Shown: positions 60,754 through 64,000 of the stretch, piece after piece
Numbering within the stretch: position 1 is the stretch's first letter
Layout of the letters: every line of letters starts with the position of its first letter
Assembly (NCBI RefSeq): GCF_003260195.1
Contig: NZ_QEIH01000003.1
Coordinates: 310,001-374,000, forward strand
Direction of reading: 5' to 3'
Source: Lutibacter citreus
Lineage (GTDB): Bacteria > Bacteroidota > Bacteroidia > Flavobacteriales > Flavobacteriaceae
DNA length: 64,000 nt
Program-made: the position numbers and the translations under genes
Notes under the pieces: generated by a model
Seen by the model: only the letters and a program-made list of their open reading frames with translations
Database searches by the model: none
What the model was told of the DNA's origin: nothing

Positions 60754-61464
60754 ATGGGGAAGTTAATACTAGTAAGACACGGAAAAAGTTTATGGAATAT
60801 AGAAAATATATTTACCGGTTGGACAGATATAGATATTGCTCCTAAAGGTATTGAGGAAGCTATAATAGCGGGAGAAATTATTCGAGATCATAATATTACG
60901 ATTGATATTTGTTTTTCATCTTATTTAAAAAGAGCTATAAAAACTGGTTCTATTATTTTAGAAACTGCTAATATGATGCAAATTGATTTCATAAAAAGTT
61001 GGAAACTTAATGAACGTAATTATGGAGCATGGCAAGGAAGAAATAAGGATGATGTAAAAAAGGAAGTTGGAGATGAACTTTTTTGGAAAATTAGAAGAGG
61101 ATTTAGTACGTCGCCTCCCAATCTATCAATTGATGATGAAAGACATCCAAAATTTGATCCTAAATATGCTAAAATTAGCATAGATGAATTACCTAGAAGT
61201 GAATCTTTGGAACAAACCAAACAAAGAGCAGTTCAATATTATTACGAAGCTATTGTTCCTGAATTGGTAAAAGGAAAAAACGTACTAGTTGCAGGTCATG
61301 GTAATTCAATTAGAGCTTTAATGGGACAAATTGAAAATATTTCTTCAGCTGAAATTCCAAAAGTAGAGGTGAAAACGGGAGTTTTAAATATCTATGAGTT
61401 TGATGCCAATATGAATTTAGAAAAACAATATGAATTAAAACAAGTAAGTAAATTAGAAATTTAA
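60754..61464 (+). CDS. gpmA: 2,3-bisphosphoglycerate-dependent phosphoglycerate mutase
   Basis: 236 residues. The phosphohistidine motif is LVRHGKSLWN (His9), followed by ENIFTGWTDIDIAP. SWKLNERNYGAWQGRNK is the dPGM signature, and the second catalytic histidine is in VLVAGHGNSIRAL. It interconverts 3- and 2-phosphoglycerate in glycolysis. It is slightly shorter at the C-terminus than E. coli GpmA (250). It is in an operon with ferritin-associated stress genes, an unusual place for a glycolytic enzyme, suggesting induction with the stress set. Confidence 0.92.
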   Translation: MGKLILVRHGKSLWNIENIFTGWTDIDIAPKGIEEAIIAGEIIRDHNITIDICFSSYLKRAIKTGSIILETANMMQIDFIKSWKLNERNYGAWQGRNKDDVKKEVGDELFWKIRRGFSTSPPNLSIDDERHPKFDPKYAKISIDELPRSESLEQTKQRAVQYYYEAIVPELVKGKNVLVAGHGNSIRALMGQIENISSAEIPKVEVKTGVLNIYEFDANMNLEKQYELKQVSKLEI

Positions 61465-61474
61465 ATAATTAGAT

Positions 61475-61975
61475 ATGAAAACAAAAATTTTATCCTTAGC
61501 TGTAATCGTTTTTATGGCAGGAATTGTATTAATAAGCTGTGGACAGACATCTAAAAAAGATGCGAAATCTGTTAAAGAGGATGTAAAAGAACTTAATAAA
61601 GATGTAAAACAAGGAGCAATAGACTCTAGTAAAGAAATTAAAACAACTGTAATTTCAAACTGGAAAAAATTTGAAACTACATCTAAAATTGCCATTGAAA
61701 ATACAGATAAACAGATTAATATACTTAAGATGAAAATTTCTAAAGCCAATAAAAATGAAAAAGTAAAATTGGTTGAGCAGTTAAATAAGCTTGAACAAAA
61801 AAATAAAGAAATTAAAGAAAAATTGACAAAAAGAAGCAAAGAGTTTAAAGATGGTGTTATTTCTTTTAATGAAACCGCTAAAGCAAATGAACAACAATTT
61901 GAAAGAGAGTTTAATCATGATATGGACGAGTTAGGTTTGGCTTTAAAAGACCTTTTAAAAAACAACGTAAACTAA
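61475..61975 (+). CDS. Coiled-coil lipoprotein, unknown
   Basis: 166 residues. A lipoprotein signal peptide (VFMAGIVLISCGQ) is followed by a charged helical region: SVKEDVKELNKDVKQ, then IENTDKQINILKMKISKANK and VEQLNKLEQKNKEIKEKL. No family recognised. It may be a periplasmic stress lipoprotein. It lies 10 bases after gpmA and 22 bases before the HdeD-like gene. Confidence 0.75.
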   Translation: MKTKILSLAVIVFMAGIVLISCGQTSKKDAKSVKEDVKELNKDVKQGAIDSSKEIKTTVISNWKKFETTSKIAIENTDKQINILKMKISKANKNEKVKLVEQLNKLEQKNKEIKEKLTKRSKEFKDGVISFNETAKANEQQFEREFNHDMDELGLALKDLLKNNVN

Positions 61976-61997
61976 TAATTATAAAATCTATATAGTT

Positions 61998-62561
61998 ATG
62001 ACAGTTTTAAGTGCAACGCAATCTGCAGTGAAAAATTGGTGGATATCACTCTTGTTAGGAATATTATTTGTTCTTATAGGAGTATGGGTATTTCAAACTC
62101 CATTAGAAAGTTATATGTCGTTAAGCATTATTTTTAGTGCATTTATATTAGTTTCTGGTTTGTCTCAAATTGTATTTTCTATTTCCAATAAGAGTGATAT
62201 ACAAAGTTGGGGATGGTATTTAGCAAGTGGTATTCTAGACCTTATTATAGGGTTATTATTAATAACACATCCGTTTATGACAATGGCCATTTTACCTTAT
62301 TTTGTTGGTTTTTGGTTACTATTTCAAGGGTTTTTGGCTATAGGTTTATCGCTTCAGTTTAAATTAGTTGGTTTTCCATCTTGGGGATGGTTATTATTTT
62401 TAGGATTTTTAATCTTAATATTTTCCTTTTTATTGTTGGCCAATCCTGTTTTTGCAGGTTTTAGTATTGTTTATATGACTGCATTCGCATTTATTTTTGC
62501 AGGTATATTTAGAATTTTTCTAGCTTTTAATTTAAAAAAAATGAAGAAAAGTATTGAATAA
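61998..62561 (+). CDS. HdeD-family (DUF308) membrane protein
   Basis: 187 residues with six membrane helices in three hairpins, the DUF308 plan: KNWWISLLLGILFVLIGVW, SLSIIFSAFILVSGLSQIVF, WGWYLASGILDLIIGLLLI, and a last pair AGFSIVYMTAFAFIFAGIF with GRIF-like end. HdeD is linked to acid resistance in E. coli; here function is only by family. It is the last gene of the ferritin run, followed by a long-range inverted repeat. Confidence 0.88.
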   Translation: MTVLSATQSAVKNWWISLLLGILFVLIGVWVFQTPLESYMSLSIIFSAFILVSGLSQIVFSISNKSDIQSWGWYLASGILDLIIGLLLITHPFMTMAILPYFVGFWLLFQGFLAIGLSLQFKLVGFPSWGWLLFLGFLILIFSFLLLANPVFAGFSIVYMTAFAFIFAGIFRIFLAFNLKKMKKSIE

Positions 62562-62861
62562 AATAATTAGAAGCAGTGTTATATTCATAAAAGGGTATAA
62601 GTTTTTTCGTTTTGTTATTTAAAACCTTTTGTATAAACACGCTTGTTAGAACAACAAATGTTAAGAATTTACTTATAGAAAATACTTTTATATTTCTAAC
62701 ACTGCTTTTTTTACTTTTAAATATATAGTTATAAAAATAAAAAAAAATAAAAATCCTAAAGAGGTTATTTTAAATACCGTAGGATTTAGAATAAAATCTC
62801 TTGCAAGCGCTGTATATTATAAGAAGGGTGAAGTAATACAAGTTAAAAACATTCATTTATT
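62562..62861. other. Intergenic region of 300 bases, no gene
   Basis: This lies between the HdeD-like gene and the flavin oxidoreductase. It contains the inverted repeat described at 62571-62713 and AT-rich sequence after it. No clear promoter element or FNR-like box precedes the oxidoreductase. Confidence 0.6.
62571..62713 (+). ncRNA. Candidate structured RNA or long-loop terminator
   Basis: AAGCAGTGTTA (62571-62581) and TAACACTGCTT (62697-62707) pair perfectly over 11 bases, 115 bases apart, followed by a T-run. Between them, AAAAGG/CCTTTT and TTGTT-agaac-AACAA can form inner stems. It could be a structured 3' UTR or small RNA ending in a terminator, or a small decayed inverted-repeat element. 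I saw no target duplication. Confidence 0.35.
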
Positions 62862-64000
62862 ATGAAAAATAAAAAAAGAGTTTTAGTTCTTGGATGCAAT
62901 TTTGCAGGACTTACAGTTGCTCGTTTTCTGCATAAAGAGGCAGATAATTATATTAAAATTACGGTTATAGATCGTAAAAACTATATCAATTTTATTCCTA
63001 ATATTCCTATTGAAGTTTTTAATAATCATAATCCAGCAGATACTTTAGAATTTGAATTTCAAAAATATTTAAAATCAGATGGAAGTGAATTCATACAGGC
63101 AGAAGTGGAGAGTATTGATTCTGCTAACAAAAAAGTATATTATACACCAAATGAAAGAAAAGGCTCAGCTCAAGAAAATATTGAATACGATTACTTAGTT
63201 ATAGCCTTAGGATGTAAATTGGCTTATGATAAAATTGAAGGATTTGCCGAATTTGGGCATACTTTTTCTGATACTTTTTATGGTAATGAAGTTCGCAATT
63301 ATTTAAACAACAATTATAAAGGAGGACATATTGTATTAGGGTCTGATAGATTTATACAAGGTAAAAGTCCAAAACTACCTATAATACCAACCGCATTGGC
63401 AGCTTGTGAAGGTCCACCTATTGAATTGGCTTTTTCATTGGCCGATTGGTTAGAAAAACATAAAAAAGGAAATGCTAAAAACATTACTTTATTTACTCCT
63501 GGCGATATTATTGCAGAAGATGCAGGTGAAACTATTCTCAATAAATTACTTCCAATGGTATTAAAAATGGGTTATGGTTATAAAAATAATACTATAGGAA
63601 TAAAAAGAATTTATAAAGAAGGTATTGAGTTTAAAGATGGAACTAGCTTAGAAGCTGAAATGAAAATTATCTTTCCTAATTGGGAACCCCATAGTTTTAT
63701 GAAAGGTCTTCCTTTTGTAGATGATCAAGGATTTGTTATTACTGATTTATTTATGAGAAATCCTGATTATCCAGAAATATTTGCAGTAGGAGATGCTGCG
63801 TCAGTTACAATACCAAAAATAGGTTCTTTAGGGCATATGGAGTGTGAAATTGCTTCAAAAGTTATTGCAAATGAAATTTTAGGAAAAGATGAAAAAATAG
63901 ATCCATTGCATCCTTTACTTTTATGCTATGGAGATATGGGTAGGCACAAAGGTTTTTATATGCATACGGATGAATGGTGGGGAGGAAAAACAAGTATCTT
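62862..64000 (+). CDS. FAD-dependent oxidoreductase, sulfide:quinone-oxidoreductase/NDH-2-like (3' end outside window)
   Basis: Read from an ATG at 62862 and open to the last base (379 codons). The N-terminal dinucleotide fold is RVLVLGCNFAGLTVARFL. YDYLVIALGCKLAYDKIEG closes the first FAD part, and the second FAD motif is PEIFAVGDAAS. Length and layout suit the SQR/NDH-2 branch of two-domain flavoproteins. The substrate-cysteine pairs are not evident; CEG at about 185 and HMECE near 325 are candidates. It might reduce quinones using sulfide or NADH at the membrane. It closes the stress island in this window. Confidence 0.78.
   Translation, partial: MKNKKRVLVLGCNFAGLTVARFLHKEADNYIKITVIDRKNYINFIPNIPIEVFNNHNPADTLEFEFQKYLKSDGSEFIQAEVESIDSANKKVYYTPNERKGSAQENIEYDYLVIALGCKLAYDKIEGFAEFGHTFSDTFYGNEVRNYLNNNYKGGHIVLGSDRFIQGKSPKLPIIPTALAACEGPPIELAFSLADWLEKHKKGNAKNITLFTPGDIIAEDAGETILNKLLPMVLKMGYGYKNNTIGIKRIYKEGIEFKDGTSLEAEMKIIFPNWEPHSFMKGLPFVDDQGFVITDLFMRNPDYPEIFAVGDAASVTIPKIGSLGHMECEIASKVIANEILGKDEKIDPLHPLLLCYGDMGRHKGFYMHTDEWWGGKTSI

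Noticed and set aside
1..64000. CRISPR arrays, tRNA, rRNA or intact insertion sequences
   Set aside because: No regularly spaced direct repeats, tRNA cloverleaf or transposase were found; only an integrase remnant is present.

Overview
The window is AT-rich, gene-dense bacterial DNA from the Bacteroidota, most likely a flavobacterium. The evidence is promoter-like TAnnTTTG elements, secreted polysaccharide hydrolases with signal peptides ending in AQ, an HTCS-like reporter-propeller/Y_Y_Y sensor kinase, LytTR signalling, and the absence of strong Shine-Dalgarno sequences. No rRNA, tRNA, CRISPR array or intact insertion sequence was recognised.

Layout: (1) 1-22.6 kb is a polysaccharide-degradation locus. 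A minus-strand operon (4340 to beyond position 1) encodes a two-repeat NTF2-like protein, two tandem CE1-type esterases and a third alpha/beta hydrolase. A second minus-strand operon (21154 to 9885) encodes GH2, GH30, GH3, a nucleoside-hydrolase-like secreted protein with a C-terminal CBM-like module, and a GH115-like enzyme, closed by a good terminator at 9701-9739. Between them lies an HTCS-like sensor kinase without receiver or AraC domains. Each operon is divergent from one of two paralogous membrane-anchored regulators (4544-5713 and 21403-22581). These have an N-terminal winged-helix-like domain, one membrane helix and a roughly 240-residue outer domain. The enzyme set suggests an acylated, glucuronate-bearing glycan such as glucuronoxylan, but the substrate is inferred. 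No SusC/SusD pair is visible.
(2) 22.7-30.5 kb is mixed: guanidinium exporter-like SugE, ACT protein, DJ-1/PfpI lipoprotein, Crp/Fnr regulator, broken AraC gene, cation/proton antiporter, a ribosome-hibernation (HPF/RaiA) cluster with small basic proteins, an integrase remnant, a secreted dual-specificity phosphatase and a cold-shock protein.
(3) 30.6-40.1 kb is a minus-strand TetR-TolC-HlyD-ABC efflux operon of the CecR/YbhGFSR type with the double ATPase split into two genes, followed by an OMPLA-like protein and an ATP-cone/nuclease fusion.
(4) 40.5-45.3 kb has PfkB, an MgtC-like protein, a DnaJ-KTSC protein, a PL5/PL38-type lyase and a Tat-exported TIM-barrel isomerase-like protein.
(5) 45.6-54.3 kb is a TolC-MacA-MacB tripartite exporter with a LytS/LytTR two-component system, a PEBP lipoprotein between kinase and regulator, and a MATE exporter.
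(6) 54.7-64 kb is a plus-strand stress island: DUF6515-like protein, cysteine-less ArsC-like protein, AhpD-like protein, class B/e(P4) acid phosphatase, MgtC/DUF4010 protein, ferritin, DUF1269-like protein, phosphoglycerate mutase, HdeD-like protein and a flavin oxidoreductase cut by the window end.

Two signals deserve most attention. First, the paired ToxR-like regulators bracket the hydrolase locus and share both a promoter element and a 3' flank. Second, three promoters of the stress island each carry an FNR-like inverted repeat (TGAy-N4-rTCA) exactly 23 nt upstream of a TAnnTTT element, which indicates one coordinated regulon.
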